DNA from: RGIG5327 sp045612485
GTDB taxonomy: Bacteria > Verrucomicrobiota > Lentisphaeria > Victivallales > UBA1829
DNA: 64,000 nt
Direction of reading: 5' to 3'
NCBI GenBank assembly: GCA_045612485.1
Contig: JAZKZE010000121.1
Location: 1 to 64,000 of the forward strand
Both the position numbers and the translations under genes were made by a program. Below the pieces are notes generated by a model. It saw only the letters and a list, made by a program, of their open reading frames with translations, had not been told where the DNA came from and made no database searches. Positions 1 through 8,572 of the stretch are shown in pieces (within the stretch, counting starts at the first letter, position 1; the number at the start of each line of letters is the position of its first letter).

Positions 1-1058
1 CGACTTGCGGGTATCAGATTTTTTTCTGCAAGAGTTTCCAGGGAAGCACTTCTCTCCTCTTTAAGTGCAGCAAGGATCTTTACCGTATTTTCATCCCCGG
101 CAGTCAATGGGCCACCTTCCGGTTCAGCAGGACATTCCCGTTCCTTTTTTTCTGTAACGCCGCGGCAGTTTCTGAAGGTGGGCAGAAACTCAAATTCTTC
201 CAGGATGTGATCAAAACTTTCCACAAGCACCGCCCCCTGACGGATCAGGGAATTACACCCTGCCGCACCGGGATCATCTGCGTGTCCGGGAACTGCAAAA
301 AGCGTTTTATTCTGCTCCAGTGCAAAATTAGCCGTTATAAGGGAACCGCTGTTCAGTCCCGCCTCTACAACAAGAACACCTGTACTCAAACCGGAAATGA
401 TCCTGTTCCGCATGGGAAAAGTATGTCTTGTAGGACTTGTTTCCAAAGGAAATTCAGAGATCACTGCTCCGCCTTTTTCCACGATCTCTCTTGCCAGAGG
501 AACATGATCCTGCGGCTGAAGTCTTGCCAGACCTCCCCCTAAAACGCTGATAGTTTTTCCGCCAGCTTCCAGTACGGAACGGTGGGCGCAGGCATCCACG
601 CCGTAAGCCAGTCCGGAAATGACCGTAAAATTGGCATAGGCGGCAGATTCTGCCAGATGCCTTGTCATCCTTGTTCCATAATGGCTTATATTTCTTGTCC
701 CTACGATCCCGATGGAACGTTCCCCGATATTTACAGGAAGTTCCCCCCGGACATACAGACACAAGGGAGCATCCCGCAATTCCCGCAGAGCAGAAGGATA
801 ATTTTCATCTGCCTGCGTAACGATCTTCACCCCGCTTTTTTCAGCGATGAGCAACTCTTTTTCCAGATCCGTATATTTTTCCCAGTTTGCCAGTTTTTCC
901 GCAAGGATCTTGCCCATCCCCGGCAGTACGGCAAGTTCTTTTTCCGGAGCAGAAAGAATATCACAGAGATTGCCGTAACGGGTCATAAGAATATTCATTC
1001 TTGCCGGCCCGATACCGCTTAACATATTGATAACGATATACGCTTCCTGCTCCGTCAT
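1..1058 (-). CDS. dprA: DNA processing protein DprA/Smf, C-terminus cut by window edge
   Basis: DprA loads RecA onto incoming single-stranded DNA in transformation. About 352 codons are present. The N-terminal segment looks like a helix-hairpin-helix (LSGIGPAR). The Rossmann-like core follows, with VGTRNIS, SGLAYGVDACAH, LGGGL, the MRNRIISGLS segment and EAGLNSGSLITA, all characteristic of the family. The last visible residues (after TAGDENTVKILAAL) start a winged-helix domain that runs off the left edge. The ATG at 1058 begins MTEQEAY and lies 11 bases after the aroB stop, so the gene is the last visible member of the hisA-acyltransferase-aroB run. No frameshift is seen. Confidence 0.93.
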   Translation of the reverse strand, partial: MTEQEAYIVINMLSGIGPARMNILMTRYGNLCDILSAPEKELAVLPGMGKILAEKLANWEKYTDLEKELLIAEKSGVKIVTQADENYPSALRELRDAPLCLYVRGELPVNIGERSIGIVGTRNISHYGTRMTRHLAESAAYANFTVISGLAYGVDACAHRSVLEAGGKTISVLGGGLARLQPQDHVPLAREIVEKGGAVISEFPLETSPTRHTFPMRNRIISGLSTGVLVVEAGLNSGSLITANFALEQNKTLFAVPGHADDPGAAGCNSLIRQGAVLVESFDHILEEFEFLPTFRNCRGVTEKKERECPAEPEGGPLTAGDENTVKILAALKEERSASLETLAEKNLIPAS

Positions 1059-1069
1059 ATCTTTTTATT

Positions 1070-2182
1070 TTATCTCTTGTTGAATCTGGCTTTTTCCATT
1101 GCCGCAAGAACTGTCCTGCGGGGAATATCTTTGACGATCCTGCCGCATCCGGTACCGGCAGGCAGAATAAATTTCAATGTACCTTTATCTGCTTTCTTGT
1201 CAGAGAGCATAGCTGTATAAACTTCTTTTGCATCAAATCTTTCTGCAAAATACACAGGCAGATTGTAATCATACAATACTCTGGCAAGTCTTTTTGTCTC
1301 AGAACGATCCTGCATCCCCAGCTTTTCCGCAAGACAGCATGCCATATACATGCCGCAGGAAACTCCGAACCCGTGATACATCTTATTGAATCCGTCCAGT
1401 TTTTCCAGGGCATGACCGAAGGTATGACCGTAATTCAACATAGCGCGCAAAGACGATTCTTTTTCATCCTTTGCCACCACATCCGCTTTCAGCTGACAGG
1501 CTCTCTGCAATACCTCTTCAAAAAGTTCCGGATCCTTCCGGCTGATGAGAGTAAAAGCATTTTTTTCCAGCACTTCAAAAAGATCTTTATCAAAGGTTGC
1601 GGCGATCTTGATGATCTCGGCAAAGCCCAGAGAAATATTATGGCTTAAAATCGTAGCCAGAAACATGGGGTCGATAAAGACCGCTTTCGGCTGGAGAAAG
1701 GCTCCGATAAGATTTTTTCCTTCCGGAAGATCCACAGCAGTCTTTCCGCCTACGGAAGAATCCGCCATAGCAAGCAGAGAGGTGGGGATCTGAATAAAAT
1801 TGGCTCCCCGCATATAGATCGCAGCAGCAAATCCGGTCATATCCCCTGTAACACCGCCGCCAATGGCAATGAAAAAAGATTTCCGGTCAAGGTGCAGTTT
1901 TGCGGCTTTCCGGCAGATACCTTCCACAGTGGCAAAGGTCTTGTTCTGTTCCCCTTCCGGAAAAACATGGATCCCTTTTACATTTACCTTTTTCTTCAGG
2001 ATGGCTTCCACTTTCTTTGCAGAAGGCAGAACAAGGGAATCAGTCACGATCAGAACAGATTCACTTCCGGTGATCTCCGCAACTCTCTCCGCAAAATCTT
2101 CCGAAAAACACATCCCGGTGCCGATCTCAATGGGATAGGATCGCTCCCCCAGCGCCACCTGAATACATCTTTTTGCTTTCAT
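1070..2182 (-). CDS. aroB: 3-dehydroquinate synthase
   Basis: Converts DAHP to 3-dehydroquinate in the shikimate pathway, using NAD and a divalent metal. The 370-residue frame shows the NAD loop GGGVTGDMTGF, the DSSVGGKTAVD and GKNLIGAF motifs, and the metal/substrate segment GHTFGHALE. Two places differ from common AroB: EIIKIA (residues 189-194) where EVIKYG is usual, and HGFGV (270-274) where HGEAV is usual. Other sugar phosphate cyclases (EEVS/DDGS type) vary in these regions, but the preserved GHTFGH favours DHQ synthase. I start at MKAKRC by family alignment. An ATG at 2209 overlaps the preceding stop as ATGA and would add nine residues, so it is a real alternative. Confidence 0.88.
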   Translation of the reverse strand: MKAKRCIQVALGERSYPIEIGTGMCFSEDFAERVAEITGSESVLIVTDSLVLPSAKKVEAILKKKVNVKGIHVFPEGEQNKTFATVEGICRKAAKLHLDRKSFFIAIGGGVTGDMTGFAAAIYMRGANFIQIPTSLLAMADSSVGGKTAVDLPEGKNLIGAFLQPKAVFIDPMFLATILSHNISLGFAEIIKIAATFDKDLFEVLEKNAFTLISRKDPELFEEVLQRACQLKADVVAKDEKESSLRAMLNYGHTFGHALEKLDGFNKMYHGFGVSCGMYMACCLAEKLGMQDRSETKRLARVLYDYNLPVYFAERFDAKEVYTAMLSDKKADKGTLKFILPAGTGCGRIVKDIPRRTVLAAMEKARFNKR

Positions 2183-2205
2183 CTTGATCACTTTCTGACA
2201 GAAAA

Positions 2206-3030
2206 TCATTTTTCTCTGACTTTCCCGCCCCACTCTTTCAGATTCTGTGTGATAAATTCCACGATTTGATTGTGTTCCGCCTTTCCATTGCCCTCCACAT
2301 TCATAATAGGTTCACCGAATTTGAACCATACCGGACAATTTCTGCGGATGGGACCCAGATCTTTCACCAGTTTTCCGTTGGCAAGAAAATCGGTACGCAA
2401 AGCCAGGGGAATAACAGGAACAGAAGCATTCTTGGCAAGTTTCACTCCAATGGTATTGAATCCTTCCGGATCGAATACTTCCGAACGGGTATGCTGGGGG
2501 AAAATAATAACACTTCTGCCCGCATCCAGTCTTTTTTTCCCTTCTTCCATGACGATCTTGAAGTCATCCCGGGGATTGACTCTGTCTACAGCGATACAAT
2601 CAATATCCCGCATGATATCTCCAAAATACGGCACATCAAAAAGAGAACGCTTGATCACAAAGCAGAAATCTCTTCTGGGCATGACAAAAGCGTGCAGACA
2701 GGCGGTTTCCAGCAAACTCATGTGATTGGAAACAATGACTGCCGGTCCTTTGAAACGGGAAAGATTATCCAATCCCCGCAAATGGACTTTTCCGCCGCAG
2801 CTTTCGGTAATGCGCACGTTTTTCAGAGAATTATCCGCCTTGTACTGAAAATCAAAATCCCCGATACGGCAATGTTTGCCGGAATCATAAAACACATGAA
2901 AATTGCGGATATAAAAAGAAAGACGGCTGCCCAGACAAATATATTCCCAGATACTCCTGGGATAATTTTCCGGGGTATCGTAAGAGTCCTCCGTAAAGGG
3001 GGTTTCCGTCAAAAAACCTTCTTTGATCAT
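2206..3030 (-). CDS. PlsC-like lysophospholipid acyltransferase family protein
   Basis: The 274-residue protein matches the 1-acylglycerol-3-phosphate acyltransferase fold, which transfers an acyl chain to lysophospholipid at the inner membrane. Family blocks are recognisable but modified. Motif I is NHMSLLE (H103, E108), so the usual H-X4-D has Glu for Asp. Motif III is FPQHTRS (177-183) instead of FPEGTRS. The block VPVIPLAL is intact. No strong transmembrane helix is evident. A ribosome site AAGGAA precedes the ATG by 7 bases. The stop overlaps a possible aroB start (ATGA). The real acceptor could be another lipid, because the altered motifs make classical PlsC activity uncertain. Confidence 0.75.
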   Translation of the reverse strand: MIKEGFLTETPFTEDSYDTPENYPRSIWEYICLGSRLSFYIRNFHVFYDSGKHCRIGDFDFQYKADNSLKNVRITESCGGKVHLRGLDNLSRFKGPAVIVSNHMSLLETACLHAFVMPRRDFCFVIKRSLFDVPYFGDIMRDIDCIAVDRVNPRDDFKIVMEEGKKRLDAGRSVIIFPQHTRSEVFDPEGFNTIGVKLAKNASVPVIPLALRTDFLANGKLVKDLGPIRRNCPVWFKFGEPIMNVEGNGKAEHNQIVEFITQNLKEWGGKVREK

Positions 3031-3045
3031 TTGCAGTATTCCTTT

Positions 3046-3795
3046 TCAATTTTTGGCAGCTTTTGCCGCAGCTTCCGCAAGAGCCTGATACGTTGTTCTG
3101 CCGTCATAAAGAGCTTTACCCACGATCACGCCTTCCAGATTGTCAAATCCCAGTGAAGCAAGACTTCCGGCGTCTTCCGCTTTTGATACACCGCCGGAAG
3201 CAATGATTTTGCAGGAAGGCACTTTCCGGCAGAGTTCAGATGTGGGTCCGATACTGGGACCGGTAAAAGCTCCATCCGTGGAAATATCCGTAAAAATGAT
3301 CCGTTTCACTCCGATGGATACCATTTTCTCCGCAAGATCAAGGGCGGATACCTTACTTGTTTCCAGCCAGCCCCGGACGGCAACAAATCCGTCACGGGCG
3401 TCGATCCCCACAACGACTTTTTCCGCACCGAACTTATCAATAAAGGCCTTTGCCAGATCCGGATTTTCACATGCGGCAGTTCCCAGAATGACTCTGGCGA
3501 CTCCCAGCGAAAACAGTTTTTCCCCGTCTTCCAGTGTGCGGATACCGCCGCCGATCTCACAGGGGATCTTCACCGCTTTGCAGATCTTTTCAATACATTC
3601 ACAATTTACCGGATGCCCCTCTTTCGCTCCATCCAGATCCACCAGATGGATAAGAGGCGCTCCCAGTTTTTCCCACTCAAGAGCCTGGGAAACCACATCC
3701 GCATTGTAAACGGTTTCCTTATTGTAGTCTCCCTGAAACAGACGCACACACCGGCCGTTGCGCATATCGATTGCCGGAAAAATCTGCATAGTCAT
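3046..3795 (-). CDS. hisA: HisA, ProFAR isomerase
   Basis: Catalyses the Amadori rearrangement of ProFAR to PRFAR in histidine synthesis. The 249-residue TIM barrel has the N-terminal catalytic PAIDMRNGRCVR segment, LVDLDGAKEG, the phosphate-binding GGGIR and ASGGV loops, and the second catalytic Asp in DISTDG. Its length is typical. The first ATG reads MTMQIF; the second, two codons later, fits most homologues equally well. No other his gene is nearby. It is followed after 15 bases by the acyltransferase gene, so it heads the hisA-acyltransferase-aroB-dprA run and lies downstream of the hairpin closing the sugar operon. Confidence 0.95.
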   Translation of the reverse strand: MTMQIFPAIDMRNGRCVRLFQGDYNKETVYNADVVSQALEWEKLGAPLIHLVDLDGAKEGHPVNCECIEKICKAVKIPCEIGGGIRTLEDGEKLFSLGVARVILGTAACENPDLAKAFIDKFGAEKVVVGIDARDGFVAVRGWLETSKVSALDLAEKMVSIGVKRIIFTDISTDGAFTGPSIGPTSELCRKVPSCKIIASGGVSKAEDAGSLASLGFDNLEGVIVGKALYDGRTTYQALAEAAAKAAKN

Positions 3796-3844
3796 AAAAT
3801 TCGGTATCTTTCTTTTTTATTATCATTCTGCCTATGAGCAAGAG

Positions 3845-3872
3845 AGGCACTTCCAGAACTCTGAAAGTGCCT
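3845..3872 (-). terminator. inverted repeat after the sugar-salvage operon
   Basis: AGGCACTT-C-CAG pairs with CTG-A-AAGTGCCT around a 4-base loop, giving an 11-pair stem with one mismatch just past the epimerase stop. On the minus strand the stem is not followed by a clean U tract, so it may be a factor-assisted terminator or an RNA-stabilising end. Confidence 0.5.
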
Positions 3873-3890
3873 TCTTTCCAATGGGATCTT

Positions 3891-4814
3891 TTATTTGCCC
3901 ATGGCTTTCTTGTAACTTTCGATCGCTACTGCCAATCCCCGTTTGAAATCCCAGGAGGGTTTGAAGTTGGTGCTGCGGATCTTATCCACCGCAGCCAGTG
4001 AGTGACGGATATCCCCGGCACGCTCCGGAAGGTGAACGATCTTTGAACTTGATCCGGTAAGCTCCACGATCATTTCCGCAAGTTCCTGAATGGTGATCTT
4101 ACCCCCGTATGCCATATTATATACGCCGGTATAATCATTTTCCGCCATATACAAATTGGCAGCAGCAATATCTTTCACAAACACAAAGTCTCTTGTCTGA
4201 CCGCCGTCACCGAAAATGGTGATGTCTTCATTGGCAAGGGCTTTGGTAATGAAGATGGGTACGGCTGCCGCATACGCACTTTTCGGATTCTGACGGGGAC
4301 CGAATACATTGAAATAACGCAGACAGGCGGTCTGCAATCTGCCTGTATTGGCAAACATTTCACAATAATATTCATCTTCCAGTTTTGTAATGGCATAAGG
4401 ACTCTTGGGGGCAGGAGCCATGGTTTCCACTTTGGGAGAAACAGGATTATCCCCGTAAACCGCGGCAGAAGTACTCAGAACAAGTTTCTTTACTCCGGCT
4501 TTGGCGGCTTCTTCCAGAACGGTGATCGTTCCCAGAGAGTTGATCTCATTACATTCCACGATCTTTTCCATGGATTCCGGAACACTGATAAGAGCAGCAA
4601 GGTGAAAAATATAATCCACACCTTTTACCGCTTCCGCTACGACTTTACGGTCGCGGATGTCCCCTTCAATGAGTTCACACTTGAGTCCTTCAAGGTTTTC
4701 TCTTTTGCCGGTACGGAAATTATCCAGGACGCGGACTTCATATTTATCCTGGTTTTCCTCAACGATGTGACTGCCGATAAAACCGGCACCGCCGGTAACA
4801 AGTATGCGTTTCAT
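3891..4814 (-). CDS. galE: NAD-dependent nucleotide-sugar 4-epimerase (GalE/WbpP-like)
   Basis: Extended short-chain dehydrogenase of 307 residues, expected to epimerise C4 of a UDP-hexose through an NAD-bound keto intermediate. The N-terminal GGAGFIGSHI loop binds NAD, SPYAITK carries the YxxxK catalytic pair, and RYFNVFGPRQNP resembles the WbpP/Gne group acting on N-acetylated UDP-hexosamines. The start at 4814 was chosen because an AAGGGAG site lies about 10 bases upstream and the Rossmann motif then begins at residue 5. Only one base separates it from the nahK stop. Being last in an operon with NahK and a nucleotidyltransferase supports UDP-GlcNAc/UDP-GalNAc interconversion, which is inference. 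Confidence 0.85.
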   Translation of the reverse strand: MKRILVTGGAGFIGSHIVEENQDKYEVRVLDNFRTGKRENLEGLKCELIEGDIRDRKVVAEAVKGVDYIFHLAALISVPESMEKIVECNEINSLGTITVLEEAAKAGVKKLVLSTSAAVYGDNPVSPKVETMAPAPKSPYAITKLEDEYYCEMFANTGRLQTACLRYFNVFGPRQNPKSAYAAAVPIFITKALANEDITIFGDGGQTRDFVFVKDIAAANLYMAENDYTGVYNMAYGGKITIQELAEMIVELTGSSSKIVHLPERAGDIRHSLAAVDKIRSTNFKPSWDFKRGLAVAIESYKKAMGK

Positions 4815-4815
4815 C

Positions 4816-5916
4816 TTAAATAAACTCCCTTGTGATCCTGTCAAATTCTTCTGCCTTTTCCATAAGACGCTGTACCAGTGTGAACTGGGTGCGGCAACGG
4901 TCAAGATTGTGATTTTCCCGGTGTGTTTTGAAGTACACGTCACCGGAAAGGAAGTCCGTAAGGAATCTCACACCGATCTCAAAGGTGATCAGCTGACCGG
5001 AGAAGGGCAGAAGTTCCATTTCGGTAGCATTGAGACAGCCCTGACAGCCTTCCAGATAACCTTTTACCAACTGACGGAAAATGTTGGTACGGGCCTGTAC
5101 TTTGGTAAGATCTTTTTCATCTTCCGCAGCAGGGGAAAGACTTGTACGCATCATATCACCGAAGTCATACAATGCAGACCCGGGCATAACGGTATCCAGG
5201 TCGATAACACAGATCCCTTCCATGGACTCATCATCCAGCAGTACGTTATTAAGTTTCGTGTCATTATGGGTGATGCGTTCCGGAATGGTACCGTTTGCCA
5301 TAAGATCCACGACTTTGGAAGCAATATGTCTTGTATTCTGTACGAATTCGATCTCTGCCTTTGCCAGTTCCGCCCTGCCGCACACATCTTTTGCCAGAGC
5401 TTCATCAAAATCCTTCAGACGGGAAGGGGTATTGTGGAAGTTGGGGATGGTCTCGAAAAGACGGGGCTGGGGAAGATCGGAAATAAGCATCTGAAACTCC
5501 CCGAAAGCTCTTGCTGCCCGGTACGCCTGTTCTTCTGTTTCCAGAATATCATAGGTACGGGCTCCGTCGATGAAACGGTATGCACGCCAGCAGCCGCCTT
5601 CATTGTCAAAGCAGAAATATTTCCATTCCTTTGTGGGGAAAAGATGGATGCAGCGGCGTTTCAATCCGGGAACACCATACTGCTTTTTGGCAATATGATG
5701 CACCACCCGGGAAATATTGCTCATCAGCTGGTCGGGATTTTTGAAGATATTGGTATTGATCCTCTGGAAAATATAGGTATCTTCCTTGTCATCTCTGCCG
5801 AAAACAACCTTGTAGGTGTCATTGATGTGACCGCTTCCGTAGGGTTCCACAGAACGGCACTGTTTTGTGATTTTGTAGTTGCTGAGAACTGACTTTCTGA
5901 AAACTTCGATGTCCAT
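4816..5916 (-). CDS. nahK: N-acetylhexosamine 1-kinase (NahK/LnpB-like phosphotransferase)
   Basis: Aminoglycoside-phosphotransferase fold kinase, 366 residues, the usual NahK length. NahK phosphorylates the anomeric carbon of GlcNAc and GalNAc. Strong family marks are the N-terminal GSGHINDTY loop, QRINTNIF, the catalytic THNDTKLNN segment (D219 as likely base, N224 as metal ligand) and VIDLDTVMPG (D239, D241), followed by YDFGDM. The pattern is that of the bifidobacterial lacto-N-biose/galacto-N-biose enzyme, not homoserine or choline kinases. The gene sits between a nucleotidyltransferase and an epimerase, the classical route from HexNAc-1-P to UDP-HexNAc. No phosphorylase of the GLNBP type is in the window. 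Confidence 0.88.
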   Translation of the reverse strand: MDIEVFRKSVLSNYKITKQCRSVEPYGSGHINDTYKVVFGRDDKEDTYIFQRINTNIFKNPDQLMSNISRVVHHIAKKQYGVPGLKRRCIHLFPTKEWKYFCFDNEGGCWRAYRFIDGARTYDILETEEQAYRAARAFGEFQMLISDLPQPRLFETIPNFHNTPSRLKDFDEALAKDVCGRAELAKAEIEFVQNTRHIASKVVDLMANGTIPERITHNDTKLNNVLLDDESMEGICVIDLDTVMPGSALYDFGDMMRTSLSPAAEDEKDLTKVQARTNIFRQLVKGYLEGCQGCLNATEMELLPFSGQLITFEIGVRFLTDFLSGDVYFKTHRENHNLDRCRTQFTLVQRLMEKAEEFDRITREFI

Positions 5917-5924
5917 ATTGAAAA

Positions 5925-6830
5925 TTACTCCAGGGGTGAAGGATAGATTTTTTGCGTAACAAGCTCCATAATGGATTCCTGCACGCGGGGTTTATCATCA
6001 CGGTAGGTTACCCCGAACCAGGAGTCAGTACTGTGCAATACTTTTACAGCAGCCTTTCCGGAACTGATCAGGGAAGCAACTGCCGCCGGTATATAAAATT
6101 CAGATTTGAGCTCTGTTCCTTTTTTCGCAAGGAAATCTTCAAACAAAGCTCCCAGATGCCGGAAGATGGACGGACGGAAGCCCCAGAAATTCATGGAGGC
6201 GGTTTCGCCGCCTGTAAGAGCCACTTTTGTGCCGTCTTCATCCGTAAATTCCGCCGCACCGCCGGAGACGGGGACGATATTGGTTCTCTCTGTCACTGTA
6301 CGGAGAAAGTTCCCCTCATCGGTGACACAGATACCGCGGGCTACCGATCCGAATTCGGAAAGGGTTCTGCGCAATTCAAAGCCGACCATATAATGCTGAT
6401 TGTCCGCAGCGTCTTCTTTGAAAGCATCTGCAAGTGCAGCATAAGCACTGCGTCCGTAAAAATCGTCTGCATTGATAGCGGCGAAAGGTTCATTGATTTT
6501 GGAGGCGGCACACATGATGGCGTGACCGGTCCCCCAGGGTTTCACTCTGCCTTCCGGCACAGTAAAGGGAGCCGGAAGATCCGCAAGATCCTGGAAAGCA
6601 TATTCCACTTCCACTTTATTTTCCCATTTGGAGGAAACACATTCGCGGAAATCTTTTTCAATATCTTTGCGGATGATGAATACCACTTTACCGAAACCGC
6701 TTTTCAGAGCATCATAAATGGAATAGTCCAGAATGATCTCACCGGAAGGCCCCACAGGGTCGATCTGTTTGAGACCTCCGTAACGGCTGCCCATTCCTGC
6801 GGCAAGTACGAGAAGGGTGGGTTTTGTCAT
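5925..6830 (-). CDS. NDP-sugar nucleotidyltransferase of the NahK-linked type
   Basis: The 301-residue protein starts with the nucleotidyltransferase signature LAAGMGSRYGGLKQ and continues DPVGPSGEIILDYS, i.e. the nucleotide- and metal-binding N-terminus of sugar-1-phosphate nucleotidylyltransferases. A second key segment, INADDFYG (about 114-121), corresponds to the Asp that holds the catalytic metal. It lacks a left-handed beta-helix acetyltransferase domain, so it is not GlmU. It lies 8 bases upstream of nahK and presumably activates the HexNAc-1-P that NahK makes. The nucleotide (UTP or dTTP) cannot be read from sequence. Confidence 0.85.
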   Translation of the reverse strand: MTKPTLLVLAAGMGSRYGGLKQIDPVGPSGEIILDYSIYDALKSGFGKVVFIIRKDIEKDFRECVSSKWENKVEVEYAFQDLADLPAPFTVPEGRVKPWGTGHAIMCAASKINEPFAAINADDFYGRSAYAALADAFKEDAADNQHYMVGFELRRTLSEFGSVARGICVTDEGNFLRTVTERTNIVPVSGGAAEFTDEDGTKVALTGGETASMNFWGFRPSIFRHLGALFEDFLAKKGTELKSEFYIPAAVASLISSGKAAVKVLHSTDSWFGVTYRDDKPRVQESIMELVTQKIYPSPLE

Positions 6831-6854
6831 TGTTCTTTTCCTCCGGTAAAGGGA

Positions 6855-8258
6855 TTATCCAATCACCGGCAGACTTCCGGCAGCAACTGCCTGTCCGTGT
6901 CTGCGGTTTTTCTCGTCAGGAATACAGAATTCCACTTTGTCAGCATATTCAGGGAATTCTTTCTTCAGAACTTCCCCGGCTTTTGCCAGGATGATATCCC
7001 CGCCTTTTCCGGTGGTGACTCTTCCCAGGATCAGAAGTTTTTCAATGCTGTAGAATTCGCACCAGCGGGCAATGGTGTATCCGAAACATACGCCGATGCT
7101 GTTGTAGATCTTTTCAGCACGGGCATCACCCTGTTCCATAAGTTTCTGCACTTCTTTGAGCTGTTCAGGAAATTTCATATCTTTGGGAAGGCTGATCCCT
7201 GCTTCAGGAACCAGACGGGCAACCCCCTGCTGGCAGAAATACTGAACGGCGCAGCCCAGGTCGCCGGACCATTCGTCGGCGGGGGCATTTTCCCTGTAAT
7301 CCACAGGAACAAAAGCAAGTTCGTTGAGCCAGTCAGTGATATTTCCTTCAGGGTTCACATAACCACCGGCAACACTTGTACCCATGGAGATACCCAGAAC
7401 GCTGTTGGAGTTGAGTTCCATGGAACCGGCAAGAGCAGTTACTTCCCCGTCGTTCACCACTTCAAAAGGCACATTCCATTCTTTGGCGATCTCAAGAAAA
7501 AGGTCTTTCACCTTTCCTTCAAACTGATCTTCAGGGATCCCGCGGAAAAGGGAGGCAAGACGGACACGGTTGTTTACATAGACCCCTGCGGAACTTCCGC
7601 CGATAGCATCCACTCTGGGCAGTTTTGCAGCGGCACGTTTGAGGGTATCATTGATCCCGTCTTTATGATAGTTCACATCGCTTTCAAAGTAGGGATCCCA
7701 GGGTACTTCTTCACTGAACACGACTTTACCGTCGATGAGGGCGGCACATTTTCTGTCGGATCCGCCCAGGTCGAAACCGATACGGCATCCTTCCAGATGG
7801 CGTCCCAGGGGTTTGGTGGGTTCCTTCGCTGCGGGGGCATCAGCAAGCTCACAGGAAATGATCTGCATTTTATTGCTGTAAATACGGCCCATCATGGCGT
7901 AATCGAAAGCCCGTTCCCCTTTTTCAGAGTAGATTTCAGCAATTTTTTCAGCCACTTCGGGAGCACCGGCAATGGTGATCTTGTATCCGCCGCGCATCCA
8001 CAGAAGTCCTTTCACCAGTCTTTCCACATGACGGACATTGGCAGCCATTTCTCCGGCATCGGCTTTATCAAAGACGATGGTGCGGATCACACTTACACTC
8101 TCTTCCGTACGTTCCACGGCAATAGCGATCTCTTTGGCTCTGCCGGAGGCGTTGACTTCTTTTTTGAATTCACGGTCCCACAGAACTGCAGGGATAAAAT
8201 CTTTATCCAGTTCAGGGATCATTCCGCATTTTGCGGCGTTATTGATCTTTGTCAGCAT
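6855..8258 (-). CDS. ROK-family protein with N-terminal extension, candidate sugar kinase
   Basis: 467 residues, well above the ~300 of ROK kinases. Residues 1-145 have no recognised motif. The ROK ATPase core begins at GFDLGGSDRK (151-160), with ASGxxG-type loops such as GGSSAGVY and GISMGTSVAGG further on. The zinc-binding CxCGxxGCxE box of ROK proteins is not present; the corresponding area reads SGDLGCAVQYF. No helix-turn-helix is seen, so this is more likely an enzyme than a NagC/XylR repressor. It heads the operon, 24 bases from the nucleotidyltransferase, with AAAGGAGC before the ATG. A hexosamine kinase role is inferred from its neighbours only. Confidence 0.75.
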   Translation of the reverse strand: MLTKINNAAKCGMIPELDKDFIPAVLWDREFKKEVNASGRAKEIAIAVERTEESVSVIRTIVFDKADAGEMAANVRHVERLVKGLLWMRGGYKITIAGAPEVAEKIAEIYSEKGERAFDYAMMGRIYSNKMQIISCELADAPAAKEPTKPLGRHLEGCRIGFDLGGSDRKCAALIDGKVVFSEEVPWDPYFESDVNYHKDGINDTLKRAAAKLPRVDAIGGSSAGVYVNNRVRLASLFRGIPEDQFEGKVKDLFLEIAKEWNVPFEVVNDGEVTALAGSMELNSNSVLGISMGTSVAGGYVNPEGNITDWLNELAFVPVDYRENAPADEWSGDLGCAVQYFCQQGVARLVPEAGISLPKDMKFPEQLKEVQKLMEQGDARAEKIYNSIGVCFGYTIARWCEFYSIEKLLILGRVTTGKGGDIILAKAGEVLKKEFPEYADKVEFCIPDEKNRRHGQAVAAGSLPVIG

Positions 8259-8314
8259 TTGATGCTCCTTTTTTTACTTTGCAAAATTGCATTTTTTTGT
8301 ATAAAATTTATTAT

Positions 8315-8343
8315 AAAATACACTTTACAGCCTCTTTTGTCAA
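8315..8343 (-). promoter_or_regulatory. sigma-70-type promoter of the ROK-nahK operon
   Basis: Read on the minus strand: a perfect TTGACA -35 box (8343-8338), a 17-bp spacer, and TATTTT (8320-8315). Transcription would start roughly 50 bases before the ROK ATG. It is the closest to consensus of the promoters noted in the window. Confidence 0.72.
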
Positions 8344-8544
8344 CCGTGATTTTACTTTTTCTTTCATATTATGATGCACGATTCTGTTCAGGGATGTAAA
8401 AAATATACCCGGCGCAGGAGATAAAATCATCCATTTTGGATTTTCTGTCCTGCTGTTTCTGCTGCAAAAAAGGAATATTTTCCCGGAAAACAGAAGAAAA
8501 AAAGTTTTTTTTTCAAATTTCTTGCAAAAAACAGGAAAAATTAC

Positions 8545-8572
8545 TTGCTGTTTTTGAAATTGAAAGTATATT
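8545..8572 (+). promoter_or_regulatory. possible promoter of the FHA gene
   Basis: TTGCTG, a 16-bp spacer and TATATT, ending about 80 bases before the FHA start. The -35 box is weak, but the -10 box matches others in this window. Confidence 0.45.

Noticed and set aside
5952..8399. An 815-codon plus-strand open frame across the nucleotidyltransferase and ROK genes
   Set aside because: It runs across two confident genes and the promoter between ROK and FHA, with no ribosome site and no domain.
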